Positions 25,509-34,954 are shown, counted from the first letter of the stretch. The stretch is 46,037 bases of DNA from Desulfuromonadales bacterium (GCA_030154185.1 JASKKK010000018.1:1-46037), one strand, 5' to 3'. Notes: a model not told the origin generated them from the sequence alone. Numbers and translations: made by a program.

Positions 25509-27920
25509 CTACTGCTTATCGTTTTTTTCTTCAGGTCGTGCGAATTTTTTCAATCCTTCGACCATTTGCTGCAATCGCTCGTTCACCAGATAATTCACCG
25601 TGCCTTCGGGCCAGCCGCCGTCCTCCGCTTGCTCACCGGCCGGCATGCCGGTGAGGATTTCCAACCCTTCGTCGATATGCTGAACCGCCCATATGTGAAA
25701 TTGACCGGCGGCCACGGCATCGATTACTTCCTGCTTGAGCATGAGGTTCTGTTTATTCTGGGCCGGAATCAACACCCCCTGTTGCCCGGTCAGCCCCTTG
25801 GCCTTGCAGACGGCATAAAATCCTTCGATTTTCTCATTGACCCCGCCGATAGGCTGCACCTGGCCGCGTTGATTGACCGATCCCGTGACGGCGACACCCT
25901 GGCGCAGAGGCAGATTGGCCAGGGAGGAAAGCAAGCCATAAAGCTCCGCCGACGAAGCACTGTCCCCCTCCACTCCGGAATAGGACTGTTCGAAACAGAT
26001 GGAGGCAGCCAGGGTAAGAGGCTTGTCCTGGGCATAGCGATCACCGATGAAACCCGACAAAATAAGGACCCCTTTATCGTATATCGGTCCGGACAGCTTG
26101 GCTTCCCGCTCGATATTGACCACGCCCCCCTTGCCCATAAAAGTACGCACCGTGATACGCGATGGTTTGCCGAAAGAATAATCGCCCATCAGATAAACCG
26201 ACAGTCCGTTGAGTTGTCCCACAACCTCGCCGGCTGTATCGACCATGATGCGACCGTCTTCGATAAACTCCTGGACCAGCTGTTCGAGCTTGTTGGAACG
26301 ATACTCCTTGGATTCCACGGCCAATTCGACATGCGACCGCTCTACCGTTTCGGCGTCCTGGCGCTGCGCATAAAAAGAGGCTTCTCGAATAAGATCCGAC
26401 AGATCCATGAATCGGCATGAAAGCCGGTTTTTATCATCGGCCAGGCGAGCTGCACATTCGACAACGGCGGCCACGCCATCGGGAGAGAAATGCAGCATAC
26501 CTTCCTTGCGACACTGAGTTGCAATAAACAGGGCATAATGCTGGACATTTTCCCAGGTATTTTTAATCAAACTGTTGAAATCCGACTTGACCTTGAAATA
26601 CTTGCGGAAATCGGGATCGAGCTGATAGAGAAGATAATAGAATTGGGGCAGCCCGATCATCACCAACTTGCATTTCAGCGGGATCGGTTCGGGCTTCAAA
26701 GACACGGTTGCAATCAGCCGGTATTGCTCGGCCATATCCTCGATCTTGATTTCACCCTTGCGCAGGCAGCGCTTGAGAGCCTCATAAGAAAACAGATTGA
26801 TAAGCACTTCACGACAATCGACGATCAGATACCCCCCATTGGCCCGGTGCAGGGCCCCCGGTTTTATCATGGTGAAATTGGTCGTTGCATTGCCCATCTG
26901 GATGATGTGTTCGATGCGGCCAAAGAGGTTGAAATAGGTAGGATTGGGTTCATAGACGACCGGTGCCCCTTCGAGAGCGCTGTTGTCGATGAACAGATTA
27001 ACCCGGTATTGGTCAAAAGAAGGTTCCTGGCGGCCTTGCCGCATGCCGGCGATAGCAACTTGCGGTCCCTGACTGGGGCGGAATTCGTCTGCCCGGTTGA
27101 GAATGTCTTTTCTGCAGTTATCCAGATGCTCCACCACCTTGGCATGATCCTTATACTTTTCCTGCAGATCTTCAAACAGGTGCTGCAAGGCCGAATTCAG
27201 AAAAGTTCTCTCCATCTGGCTCAGGGCCTGCCGCAATTTTTTTTCCAACTCGACAATCTGCCGCAGAGTGTCATTGAGCTCTTCCTGCAACTCGCCACCC
27301 TTCTCTTCCAGCTCCTTGCGCTCCTCTTCTTCCAGCTCGGAATATTCCTGCTGAGACAACGGCTGCCCGTCCTTGGTCGGCACCAGCACCAGTCCCCCCA
27401 CGGTCCGCTGCAGGAGGAAACCTTCCGCGTTGACCTTTTCCTCCAGTTCCTGGACCAGTTTTTTATTTTTTTCCTGGGACTCCTGGGAAATGCTGTTTTT
27501 GGCCTGTTCGTATTCCTTGCTTTCGAAAAGCTTGGGTATAGCCTCGGCCACGTGACCGATAAGGGTCTCCATATCATCCCGAAAAGACTTGCCGAGACCT
27601 GCAGGCAAACGAATGCAGTTAGGCCTGTCGGCCTCCTTGAAATCGTGCACATAACACCAGTCGTCGGGAACCGTTTCATCCTTGGAACGTCGTTCCAGCA
27701 CTCGTTTGATGGTCGAAGAGCGCCCCGTTCCCGATTCACCCAGAATAAAAATATTGAATCCGTTTGAATCGATGCTCAACCCGAATTCGATGGCCGTCAA
27801 GGCCCGATCCTGACCGATGGTTTCTTCCGAGCAGCTAAGCTCGTCTGTGCTGGAAAATTCAAACTGAGCCGGATCGCATTTCCAGATAAGTTCTTTTGGT
27901 GATAGCCTGAATTGTTCCAT
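25509..27920 (-). CDS. Lon-like AAA+ ATP-dependent protease
   Basis: 803 residues. The N-terminal AAA+ part holds a Walker A motif (LGESGTGRSST, near residue 60). A long charged coiled-coil insertion follows (about 135-260, including EELEEKVNAEG and EYSELEEEERKELEEKGG). The second half of the ATPase has GALHRANGGYLIVD, and the C-terminal domain is a Lon protease with Ser in EGDSASSAELYGL and Lys in GGVNEKIEGFY, the Ser-Lys dyad. It belongs to the LonB-like soluble group rather than classic Lon. ATG 27920 has GGGAGG nine bases upstream; a TTG three codons earlier overlaps the ribosome site. Transcribed alone with its own terminator. Confidence 0.9.
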   Translation of the reverse strand: MEQFRLSPKELIWKCDPAQFEFSSTDELSCSEETIGQDRALTAIEFGLSIDSNGFNIFILGESGTGRSSTIKRVLERRSKDETVPDDWCYVHDFKEADRPNCIRLPAGLGKSFRDDMETLIGHVAEAIPKLFESKEYEQAKNSISQESQEKNKKLVQELEEKVNAEGFLLQRTVGGLVLVPTKDGQPLSQQEYSELEEEERKELEEKGGELQEELNDTLRQIVELEKKLRQALSQMERTFLNSALQHLFEDLQEKYKDHAKVVEHLDNCRKDILNRADEFRPSQGPQVAIAGMRQGRQEPSFDQYRVNLFIDNSALEGAPVVYEPNPTYFNLFGRIEHIIQMGNATTNFTMIKPGALHRANGGYLIVDCREVLINLFSYEALKRCLRKGEIKIEDMAEQYRLIATVSLKPEPIPLKCKLVMIGLPQFYYLLYQLDPDFRKYFKVKSDFNSLIKNTWENVQHYALFIATQCRKEGMLHFSPDGVAAVVECAARLADDKNRLSCRFMDLSDLIREASFYAQRQDAETVERSHVELAVESKEYRSNKLEQLVQEFIEDGRIMVDTAGEVVGQLNGLSVYLMGDYSFGKPSRITVRTFMGKGGVVNIEREAKLSGPIYDKGVLILSGFIGDRYAQDKPLTLAASICFEQSYSGVEGDSASSAELYGLLSSLANLPLRQGVAVTGSVNQRGQVQPIGGVNEKIEGFYAVCKAKGLTGQQGVLIPAQNKQNLMLKQEVIDAVAAGQFHIWAVQHIDEGLEILTGMPAGEQAEDGGWPEGTVNYLVNERLQQMVEGLKKFARPEEKNDKQ

Positions 27921-28267
27921 AAATGCCAACCTCCCTGTTTCGAAACCGCCATCGGCAAGATTACGCGAAACGATGCGTTTTTCTCGGCCTTAGAGCCACG
28001 TTCCTGATTTGGTATTAAAGATCAATGCTGGAAACCTTCTGCTGGGACAAACCGGTTTTCATCCGGAAAAGCTGGATGGAGCCAAGCGGACGTCAACTCG
28101 AACAAAAGACAGCTTGGCAAGCTGCGATGGTTATGCGTTAATAGTAACAATTCCCCCCCTGTTAGCAAGCTATAGCGAGGTGTGGCTCCCCCGCAGCCCC
28201 CCTTATCCATAGAAGAACCAAGCAGGGACGAACATTTTCAGCACCTTTAATTCATTTAAGAATCAGT
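27921..28267. other. Divergent intergenic region, Lon-like gene and dedA-pap2
   Basis: It holds the inverted second copy of the CATCCGG motif (28052-28069, matching 5998-6015 with one mismatch) and C-rich runs near 28154-28200. No promoter stands out and no gene is convincing. Confidence 0.5.
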
Positions 28268-29776
28268 ATGGATTCCTTTTTACTCTATATCACAACCCAC
28301 CTGCCCGACGGGGGACTCTATTACGCCATCCTCTTCGCCATCGCCCTGGCGGAATCCATAGCCATGGTCGGTTTGGTGGTACCCGGCAGCACCCTGATTG
28401 TCTGTGCGGGTTTCCTGACCGCCCATGGTCAGGGGCAGCTCAGCGGCGTCATGACGGCAGCAGGTCTCGGTGCCCTTGCGGGAGACAGCATCAGTTACGT
28501 CCTGGGGGCGCGCCTGGGGTACGGTTTTTTACGCAGCCGTCTGTTCCGCAAACGCCTGGAACTGATACGCAAGGCCGAAATGTTTTTTCTCGACCACGGC
28601 GGTAAGAGCTTGTTTCTGGGGAGGTTTGCCGGGCCACTGCGCGGGCTGATGCCCTTTATGGCAGGCAGTGCCCATCTGGAACCGGCGAAATTCTACGGAT
28701 ACACGCTGTTCAGCTGCCTTGCATGGGGGCCGGCCTACGCCGGCGTCGGCGCTTTGGGAGCAGCCAGCTGGCGGCAAGTACAGGTCTGGAGCGGCCGCCT
28801 CAGCCTCCTTGTCACGACCCTGCTGATCTTGCTGTTCGTCAACTCCCTGTTCTGGAGTCGCATGGCCCCCCGCCTGGCAGATCGTCTGGCATCGGTGCGA
28901 AACCGTATCGCTTCAGGCTGGCAGAATTTCCTGCAAAAACCGTTACCGAAGAAATGGCGCGAAAAGCATCCGCGCCTGTGGCGATTCGCTGCCGATCGCT
29001 TCAGTCTGCGCCACGGTGCGGGGCTTTATCTCACCGTGGGACTGTTCAGTTGCGCCGTATTCGCCGGCCTGTTTTTCGCCTTGATGGCGCATCTTCCCAT
29101 CTTCGTCCAGATAGACCGGCAGCTTTTTGCCTTAATCACCCGCCATTACAACCCTCTGGCCGGACGCCTGATGCTGCTCTGCTCCGGTCTGGCGGATCGC
29201 CAGGCATTGATGTTCTGGATATTGCTGCCAATCTTCTGGCTGTTGCTCAAAGGACGGAATTTTTCGGCGACGATTCTGCTCGCAGGTACCGGCGGCGGAC
29301 AGCTCCTGATCTATGCTTTAAAGCACATCTTCGCCCGCCCCAGGCCCAAACCTTTCTATTCCGTCCTTTCCCGGGAAATCCTCAGTTTTCCCAGCGGCCA
29401 TGCATTCTTCGCTTTGTTGCTGTGCGGTTTGAGCGTTTATCTGATACTCGGGACCATTCGCAACTGGCAAACGAGAATGACCCTTATAAGCGGAGCCAGC
29501 TTTGTGGCCTTACTGGTGGGCACAAGCCGAATATTCATCGGGGCCCATTGGCTGAGCGACGTTCTGGCCGGCTGGTTGCTGGCCGCGCTTTGGCTGTCCT
29601 TTCTGATTACGGCCATGGAGATCCGCCGGCGACTTGCCGGGGAAACCTTGTGGCACAGACAGTGGCGGCCGCCGGAATTCGACCGGCGTATTGAAAGGTT
29701 GCTGTGGACGGTGGCAATGGGCCTGGCGGGGTTGGGCATCGTCCAGCATCTGCTATTCTTATGGAGACAATCTTGA
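28268..29776 (+). CDS. DedA-PAP2 fusion membrane protein
   Basis: 502 residues, two families in one chain. The N-terminal half (about 1-200) is DedA/SNARE-associated: ESIAMVGLVVPGSTLIVCAG and GRFAGPLRGLMPFMAGSA are the signature pieces. The C-terminal half (about 250-460) is a PAP2 phosphatase with all three catalytic motifs: KHIFARPRP, FPSGHAFF, and SRIFIGAHWLSD. The fusion probably couples lipid-carrier transport with dephosphorylation, for example recycling of undecaprenyl pyrophosphate or phosphatidate; the substrate is inferred. The stop codon lies inside the terminal repeat of a MITE-like element, so the C-terminus may have been altered by insertion. Confidence 0.9.
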   Translation: MDSFLLYITTHLPDGGLYYAILFAIALAESIAMVGLVVPGSTLIVCAGFLTAHGQGQLSGVMTAAGLGALAGDSISYVLGARLGYGFLRSRLFRKRLELIRKAEMFFLDHGGKSLFLGRFAGPLRGLMPFMAGSAHLEPAKFYGYTLFSCLAWGPAYAGVGALGAASWRQVQVWSGRLSLLVTTLLILLFVNSLFWSRMAPRLADRLASVRNRIASGWQNFLQKPLPKKWREKHPRLWRFAADRFSLRHGAGLYLTVGLFSCAVFAGLFFALMAHLPIFVQIDRQLFALITRHYNPLAGRLMLLCSGLADRQALMFWILLPIFWLLLKGRNFSATILLAGTGGGQLLIYALKHIFARPRPKPFYSVLSREILSFPSGHAFFALLLCGLSVYLILGTIRNWQTRMTLISGASFVALLVGTSRIFIGAHWLSDVLAGWLLAALWLSFLITAMEIRRRLAGETLWHRQWRPPEFDRRIERLLWTVAMGLAGLGIVQHLLFLWRQS

Positions 29777-29929
29777 TGCTTTCGCAAAAAACATCACATG
29801 GGATAGCTAAGCAAAAAGCGCCAAATGCAAGGCGCGCGATTGTCGAGCAATGAGGCGTACTTAGGTACGTCGAAGCAGCGAGGCAATCGCAGCAACGCTG
29901 CAGTTGGCGAGTTTTTGCGACGCCATCAA
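29773..29929. mobile_element. MITE-like element, copy B, with imperfect inverted termini
   Basis: About 157 bp. The left end starts TTGATGCTTTCGCAAAAAAC (29773-29792). The right end, read on the other strand, starts TTGATGGCGTCGCAAAAACT (from 29929). These are imperfect terminal inverted repeats. The core matches the inverted copy at 11668-11800. No transposase is encoded. Insertion is at the 3' end of the dedA-pap2 gene. Confidence 0.75.
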
Positions 29930-30002
29930 TCTTGCTTGTTGCCTGAATCCCATTTTTTCTTTAGGATGATGCTCCTTTTCACCCCTATCTTTCGAGGTAT
30001 GT

Positions 30003-31028
30003 ATGACCCTTCGCCTGCCGGCCGAATGGGAACCTCAGGACGCCGTCCTGCTGGCCTGGCCCCACGAGGAAAGTGATTGGCTGCCCTGTATCGAGGAGGT
30101 CGAACCGGTATTCATTCGCCTGGTTCGCGAAATCAGCCGTTTTGAAAAAGTGATCCTTGTCGCTCCGAATGTCAGGGAGGTCCGCTGCAAGCTTAAAAAC
30201 GCCGAAATCGACCAAAGCCGAATCGACTTTTACCCAATCCCCACCAACGACACCTGGACACGGGATTTCGGTCCCATCACCATACTGGAAAACGAGCGTC
30301 CGCGATTGCTCGATTTCACCTTCAATGGCTGGGGACTGAAATTTTCATCGGATCTGGACAACCAGGTCAGCCGACGTCTGCATCAGGCGCGGGCCTTCGG
30401 CGAAACGCCACTGACCACCTGCGGAATGGCTCTGGAAGGCGGCAGCATCGAATCGGACGGCCGGGGCACGTTGCTGACGACCAGCCGGTGTCTGCTCAGC
30501 GCCAACCGCAACCCGCACCTGAACCGGAAACAGATCGAAGACACTCTGGGCGACCTGCTCGGCGCACAGCGGTTGCTATGGCTGGAAAACGGCCACCTGG
30601 TCGGAGACGACACCGATTCGCATATCGACACCCTGGCCCGTCTGGGACCCGACGATACCATCCTTTATGTCCGGTGCGACGATCCGAAGGACGAACATTA
30701 CCAGGCATTATGTGCCATGGAAGAGGAACTGCATGCCCTTCGGACCATCGACGGGCGCCCTTTCCGCCTGATCCCCCTGCCCTGGCCGCGGGCATACTTT
30801 GATGACGAAGGACACCGGCTGCCCGCCACCTATGCCAACTACCTGGTCATAAACCAGGCCGTACTGGTACCGACCTACGGCGACCTCAAAGATGCCCATG
30901 CCCTGTCGGCCATCGGCAAGGCGTTTCCCGAGCGCGCCGTCATCGGCATCCATTGTCTGCCGCTTATCCGCCAGCACGGATCGCTGCACTGCGTCACCAT
31001 GCAATTGCCCGAAGGGGTTTTAACATGA
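30003..31028 (+). CDS. aguA: Agmatine deiminase
   Basis: Hydrolyses agmatine to N-carbamoylputrescine and ammonia. 341 residues, the normal length. NDTWTRDFGP, ALEGGSIESDG and GHLVGDDTDSHIDTLARL carry substrate and catalytic residues. The nucleophilic Cys lies in HGSLHCVTMQ near the C-terminus. The ATG follows TTTCGAGGT. The stop overlaps the aguB start (ATGA), so the two are translationally coupled and together complete agmatine-to-putrescine conversion. Confidence 0.95.
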   Translation: MTLRLPAEWEPQDAVLLAWPHEESDWLPCIEEVEPVFIRLVREISRFEKVILVAPNVREVRCKLKNAEIDQSRIDFYPIPTNDTWTRDFGPITILENERPRLLDFTFNGWGLKFSSDLDNQVSRRLHQARAFGETPLTTCGMALEGGSIESDGRGTLLTTSRCLLSANRNPHLNRKQIEDTLGDLLGAQRLLWLENGHLVGDDTDSHIDTLARLGPDDTILYVRCDDPKDEHYQALCAMEEELHALRTIDGRPFRLIPLPWPRAYFDDEGHRLPATYANYLVINQAVLVPTYGDLKDAHALSAIGKAFPERAVIGIHCLPLIRQHGSLHCVTMQLPEGVLT

Positions 31029-31912
31029 GCGAACTCACCGTTGGTCTGGTCCAGCAGGCCTGCAGCACCGACCGGCAAGCCAACCTCGAAAAGAGCATCG
31101 AAGGTATCCGCAAAGCGGTTTCCCAGGGCGCACAACTGGTAGTCCTGCAGGAGCTCCACGCCAGTCTGTATTTTTGCCAGACCGAGGACACCGATTGTTT
31201 CGACCTTGCCGAACCGATCCCCGGCCCTTCCACCGAATTGTTCGGCCTCATCGCCAAGGAGCAGAATGTCGTCATCGTCACATCGCTGTTCGAACGACGC
31301 GCTGCCGGCCTTTATCACAACACCGCCGTGGTGATGGACAAAGACGGCAGCATTGCCGGACGCTACCGTAAAATGCACATTCCCGACGATCCGGGCTATT
31401 ATGAAAAGTTCTACTTTACTCCCGGCGATCTCGGATTCAGGCCTATCACCACATCTCTGGGCAAACTCGGCGTTCTGGTATGCTGGGATCAGTGGTACCC
31501 GGAAGCGGCCCGCCTCATGGCCATGGCCGGTGCGGAACTTCTCATTTACCCGACCGCCATCGGCTGGGATCCGCGCGACGACAAAGCCGAACAGCAACGC
31601 CAGCGTGATGCCTGGGTCACCATCCAGCGCGCCCATGCCGTTGCCAACGGCCTGCCGGTCATCGCCGTCAATCGCACCGGTTTCGAAGCCTCTCCCGATC
31701 CTCAGGGGGCAGGGTCCCGATTCTGGGGCCACAGCTTCGTCGCCGGCAGCCAGGGGGAAATCCTCGTCCAGGCCTCCGCGGACAAAGAAGAAGTCCTGAT
31801 AGCGAAAATCGACCGGGAACGCAGCGAACAGGTTCGCCGCATCTGGCCGTTTTTACGGGACCGGCGGATCGACGCCTATCGGAACCTGAGCGAACGTTAC
31901 CTGGACGAGTAA
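31025..31912 (+). CDS. aguB: N-carbamoylputrescine amidase
   Basis: Nitrilase-superfamily enzyme converting N-carbamoylputrescine to putrescine, CO2 and ammonia. 295 residues. The catalytic triad is visible: Glu in VVLQELHAS, Lys in YRKMHIPDD and Cys in VLVCWDQWYPEAARL. The ATG at 31025 overlaps the aguA stop by the ATGA arrangement. Putrescine could feed polyamine synthesis or carbon/nitrogen use; no arginine decarboxylase lies in the window. Confidence 0.95.
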   Translation: MSELTVGLVQQACSTDRQANLEKSIEGIRKAVSQGAQLVVLQELHASLYFCQTEDTDCFDLAEPIPGPSTELFGLIAKEQNVVIVTSLFERRAAGLYHNTAVVMDKDGSIAGRYRKMHIPDDPGYYEKFYFTPGDLGFRPITTSLGKLGVLVCWDQWYPEAARLMAMAGAELLIYPTAIGWDPRDDKAEQQRQRDAWVTIQRAHAVANGLPVIAVNRTGFEASPDPQGAGSRFWGHSFVAGSQGEILVQASADKEEVLIAKIDRERSEQVRRIWPFLRDRRIDAYRNLSERYLDE

Positions 31913-32504
31913 GGGGCAAGCAGGCGCTGAAAAGACTCCATGGCATGCTGAAGCCGTCTCTTATAACACCCGACAGTGATGCAGAACATCATTCTGAGAC
32001 AGAATACAAGAACGGCTCGACCTAAAGACATAGTTGAGCCGTTTATCGTCCTGTAAAAGGTGCATTCCGGGACAATCAATCAATGATGCCCCAATCTGGT
32101 GTATGAATAGATTGCATCTTGCTGCGCTTAACAGGATTGACCAAAAAGCAAGGCACGGTTACAAGACATTTTCCGCAAACATCAGCTGAGACGATATCTT
32201 CATAATTTTTCTGATTCCCAAGACACACCTTGCAGCATTTGTGTCGATATAGGCACGGGCCCATTCCTCAGATGCAAGAGGCCCCGGTCCGTTGTTTTTC
32301 ACCACCGCCTTCTCAAAAGGAATGAAAAAACAACAACCGTTCTGGCTGTCGGAAGTAAATCTTTCGGCAGGGCATGAGAGGTAGACACGACTCTCTTGAG
32401 CGTAATAAACAGTGGGCCATCTGCAACCGTCGGAAAAATAAACGTCACCATCAATCAGGAAGGCAACCCGACGGCAGTTTTTCCTTCGTGCAGACGCATC
32501 GCCC
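31913..32504. other. Low-information region with a possible broken Cys-rich gene
   Basis: Contains a hairpin (AACGGCTC at 32011-32018 with GAGCCGTT at 32036-32043, followed by TATC; a possible weak terminator for aguAB) and, on the minus strand, overlapping frames described separately. The stretch looks less GC-rich than its neighbours. Confidence 0.45.
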
Positions 32505-32539
32505 TCAGTCCTTATCTGCGGCCCCCTTCCCCTCTTCAA
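32076..32539 (-). pseudogene. Possible frameshifted cysteine-rich small gene
   Basis: On the minus strand one frame (32539 to 32159) reads as protein-like with scattered Cys (FLIDGDVYFSDGCRWP, VYLSCPAERF, NGCCFFIPFEKAVVKNNGPG, SEEWARAYIDT). Near 32250 an adjacent frame continues with a tight four-Cys pattern (CCKVCLGNQ, then DVCGKCLVTVPC) to a stop at 32076. A one-base shift at about 32245-32255 would join them into one Cys-rich protein. The first start would be a TTG inside the potassium-channel gene's 3' end. I do not recognise the family, and chance coding is possible. Confidence 0.3.
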
Positions 32540-33188
32540 AGGATTCAGGATAAAACCGCTTGGTGAGATCAGACAAGTGCTTGCTATGGGTCAGAATGAT
32601 CGCTTCATCATCGATATGAAGGGCCGTGTCCGGATCAACAAGATGGAACTGCTCGCCACGGTAGAGGCAGATAACCCGAGCCTCATCCGGCAGATCGAGT
32701 TCCGTGATCGCCCCTTTCATGTCGGCATCGATCTTGATCATCAGAAAGCGGGCTTCGCCCTTGATGAACGACGAAAGCTCCAGGATATCGATGCCCGCAA
32801 CCATGTCCGCAAGGTAGCGACCGATGGTCTTGGACGGCGTAATGGTGTTCTCGAGGCTGAGTTCCCGGCAGATGTTCAGGTAGTCGGCATCATGGATCTG
32901 CAATACCACCTGGCTGTAACCAAGCGAACGGCCGACCAGTGCGGCGATGATATTGTACTGGTCGTTCTCGGTTAAACAGAACAAGAAATCGGCATGCTCG
33001 GGCCCGGCCTCGTTCAGGACATGCGGCCTGCTGCCATCACCGTGGAGAAAGCTGCAGTCAAGTGTATCGCTCAAAACTTCGATTTTGTCCCGTTCGGACT
33101 CGATGATCACGACTTGATGCCCCCGGGAAATCAACAGCATTGCCGTTTCCACGGTCAGATCGCCGGCACCGACGAATACGATTCTCAT
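32505..33188 (-). CDS. Potassium uptake regulatory protein, KtrA/TrkA family
   Basis: 227 residues with a single RCK_N nucleotide-binding domain (VGAGDLTVETAMLL, IIESERDK, HGDGSRPHVL) and an RCK_C domain (TELDLPDEARVICLYRGEQ, with VDPDTALHIDDEAIIL). Length and single-repeat form match KtrA rather than the double-domain TrkA of E. coli. It would gate the adjacent membrane subunit in response to nucleotides. The ATG overlaps the stop of the upstream gene (ATGA). Confidence 0.9.
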   Translation of the reverse strand: MRIVFVGAGDLTVETAMLLISRGHQVVIIESERDKIEVLSDTLDCSFLHGDGSRPHVLNEAGPEHADFLFCLTENDQYNIIAALVGRSLGYSQVVLQIHDADYLNICRELSLENTITPSKTIGRYLADMVAGIDILELSSFIKGEARFLMIKIDADMKGAITELDLPDEARVICLYRGEQFHLVDPDTALHIDDEAIILTHSKHLSDLTKRFYPESFEEGKGAADKD

Positions 33189-34645
33189 CCACGGCCTCTC
33201 TTTCTCCCGAACCAGGTCCGGTAATAGAAGAATACCATCCAGGCCACGAACTCGAGACGCCCGAGCAGCATATCCGCGCAGAGCGTCAGTTTAAGGGAAG
33301 ACGGCAGTGAGGGCCCGGTAATTCCACATGACAGGCCGACCGTCCCGGTCGCCGAGACCACCTCGAACAAAGCGTCAAGGGGAGCATAGCCATAAATCAG
33401 GAACAGCAACCATGAGAAGAAAACCACGCCGATAAAGAGCAGGATGATCAATAGTGCATCCTGCACCTCGGTTGCCCCGATCCTGCTGTCCCCGAGGCGC
33501 TGCTCAACAATCGTATCGGGTGGGACGCTCATTGACCTCAAAAGGCGATAGAACAGCCCAAACAGGATCAGGACCCGCAGCATCTTGAAACCGCCGGCAG
33601 TCGAACCGACACTTCCCCCCATGGCCATCGCCAGGATAAGAACGGTCTTGGAACCGGCATCAAGCGCACCCGGGGCAAGACTCGAAAAGCCGGAGGTCGA
33701 TTGTGCCGAAAGCGCCATCAGCGGCGCATGCCGCAACACTTCCGAAATCTCCATCCCATGGCCCCACAGCATCCCCCCGAACAAAACAGTCATGAGCAAA
33801 CAAACAACCAGCAATGCCTTTAATTCCCTGTCCTTGAGAAGTTCCCGCCAATTGTTCTGACAAGCGCGGTGATAGAGCGACAAGGGCACGGCACCGCTCA
33901 ATGTGACCAGGGTCACGACCCAGGCCAGATGAAGCCCTGGAAGATCGGCAAAACTTCCGTCGGTCGGCGCAAAACCTCCTGTCGAGACAGCGCTCAGCAC
34001 GTACAGGAGCCCGGAAAGCGGCTCGCCGCCGAGCAGCAGCCAGCCCGCGAGACCGCAGATCGTCAGCACGCTGTAGACACAAAGGAACCTCCGGGAATGG
34101 GCGCGTGTCCCGCCGACCAAGTCGTCCGCGGCGTCCAAGCTCGCCAGACGCAGGGCCGCCATCCCTGGCCGAACAACCAGAGCCAGGGAAAGGACGACGA
34201 TGCCGAGGCCGCCATACCATTGCATCCAGGCCCGTGCGAACGTTAAAGAAAAAGGACGATGCTCGATCGGTCCGAGGGTACTCAAACCTGTGGTCGTCGC
34301 CGCGGAGACCGTGTCGAAGAACGCATCGATGAATGGTGTTCCATCGACCACCAGAGGGATGGTCATGAGGAGGGGTACAACCAGGAAGATCAGGGCCGCC
34401 AGGACCATCGCTTCGTTCATCTGTATCCGCTCCGCTGGCCGGATTCTGCAGAGCAGCAAACCAGCACAGAGCAGCAAAGCGATAATCACCGCGTAGCTGG
34501 CCGAGATCGACAGGTCCTTCACAAGCAGGGACACGACCAGGGGAACCAGATTGAGGGCGGCGATGACAAGGCAGAAGTAGCCACAAAGGCGGGCAATCAC
34601 CCGCAGGCGAATAGCAAAAAAGAGTTCCTGTCTTGCCGGGCTCAT
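33185..34645 (-). CDS. TrkH/KtrB potassium uptake membrane subunit
   Basis: 486 residues, many hydrophobic helices. The four pore-loop filter motifs are visible: SAATTTGLST, AVSTGGFAPTDG, QSTSGFSSLAP and SATGTVGLSC, each with the conserved Gly that lines a potassium filter. GSVGSTAGGFKMLR is also typical. Start is uncertain: ATG 34645 gives the family length, but the ribosome site is weak and the frame continues to a TTG at 34696. Translationally coupled to the regulatory subunit. Confidence 0.9.
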   Translation of the reverse strand: MSPARQELFFAIRLRVIARLCGYFCLVIAALNLVPLVVSLLVKDLSISASYAVIIALLLCAGLLLCRIRPAERIQMNEAMVLAALIFLVVPLLMTIPLVVDGTPFIDAFFDTVSAATTTGLSTLGPIEHRPFSLTFARAWMQWYGGLGIVVLSLALVVRPGMAALRLASLDAADDLVGGTRAHSRRFLCVYSVLTICGLAGWLLLGGEPLSGLLYVLSAVSTGGFAPTDGSFADLPGLHLAWVVTLVTLSGAVPLSLYHRACQNNWRELLKDRELKALLVVCLLMTVLFGGMLWGHGMEISEVLRHAPLMALSAQSTSGFSSLAPGALDAGSKTVLILAMAMGGSVGSTAGGFKMLRVLILFGLFYRLLRSMSVPPDTIVEQRLGDSRIGATEVQDALLIILLFIGVVFFSWLLFLIYGYAPLDALFEVVSATGTVGLSCGITGPSLPSSLKLTLCADMLLGRLEFVAWMVFFYYRTWFGRKRGRG

Positions 34646-34954
34646 TATATGGCCTACATCCAGGCTACTGCTGAGGAATATCGATTTTTCAACCAACTTG
34701 GATACCTAGAAATTATCACCGCCTCCCTTCCTGTCAACCTGGTGCCTCGCAACGGAATCATTACCGGTACTCGACAACTCTCTTTATAAATCGAACATCT
34801 ACGATAACCTTTCAGAACACGCGATCGGCGTCTCCGGGATCATCAAGGCGATCGAGATAGGTTTTCCTCGTAAGGTCACAAACTGTCAAGCGGGAGAACC
34901 GGCATCTCAGCAATCCTTTGGATCTCAAAGGTCTCTAAACGAAAGATTCGGAAC
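34646..34954. other. Divergent gap between the potassium system and the permease
   Basis: The 309 bases are mixed in composition. I see no clear promoter, hairpin or gene. Confidence 0.5.

Noticed and set aside
34259-34789. 176-codon plus-strand frame over the 5' part of the TrkH gene
   Set aside because: Mostly antisense to TrkH; the tail beyond the gene is short and has no start of its own.
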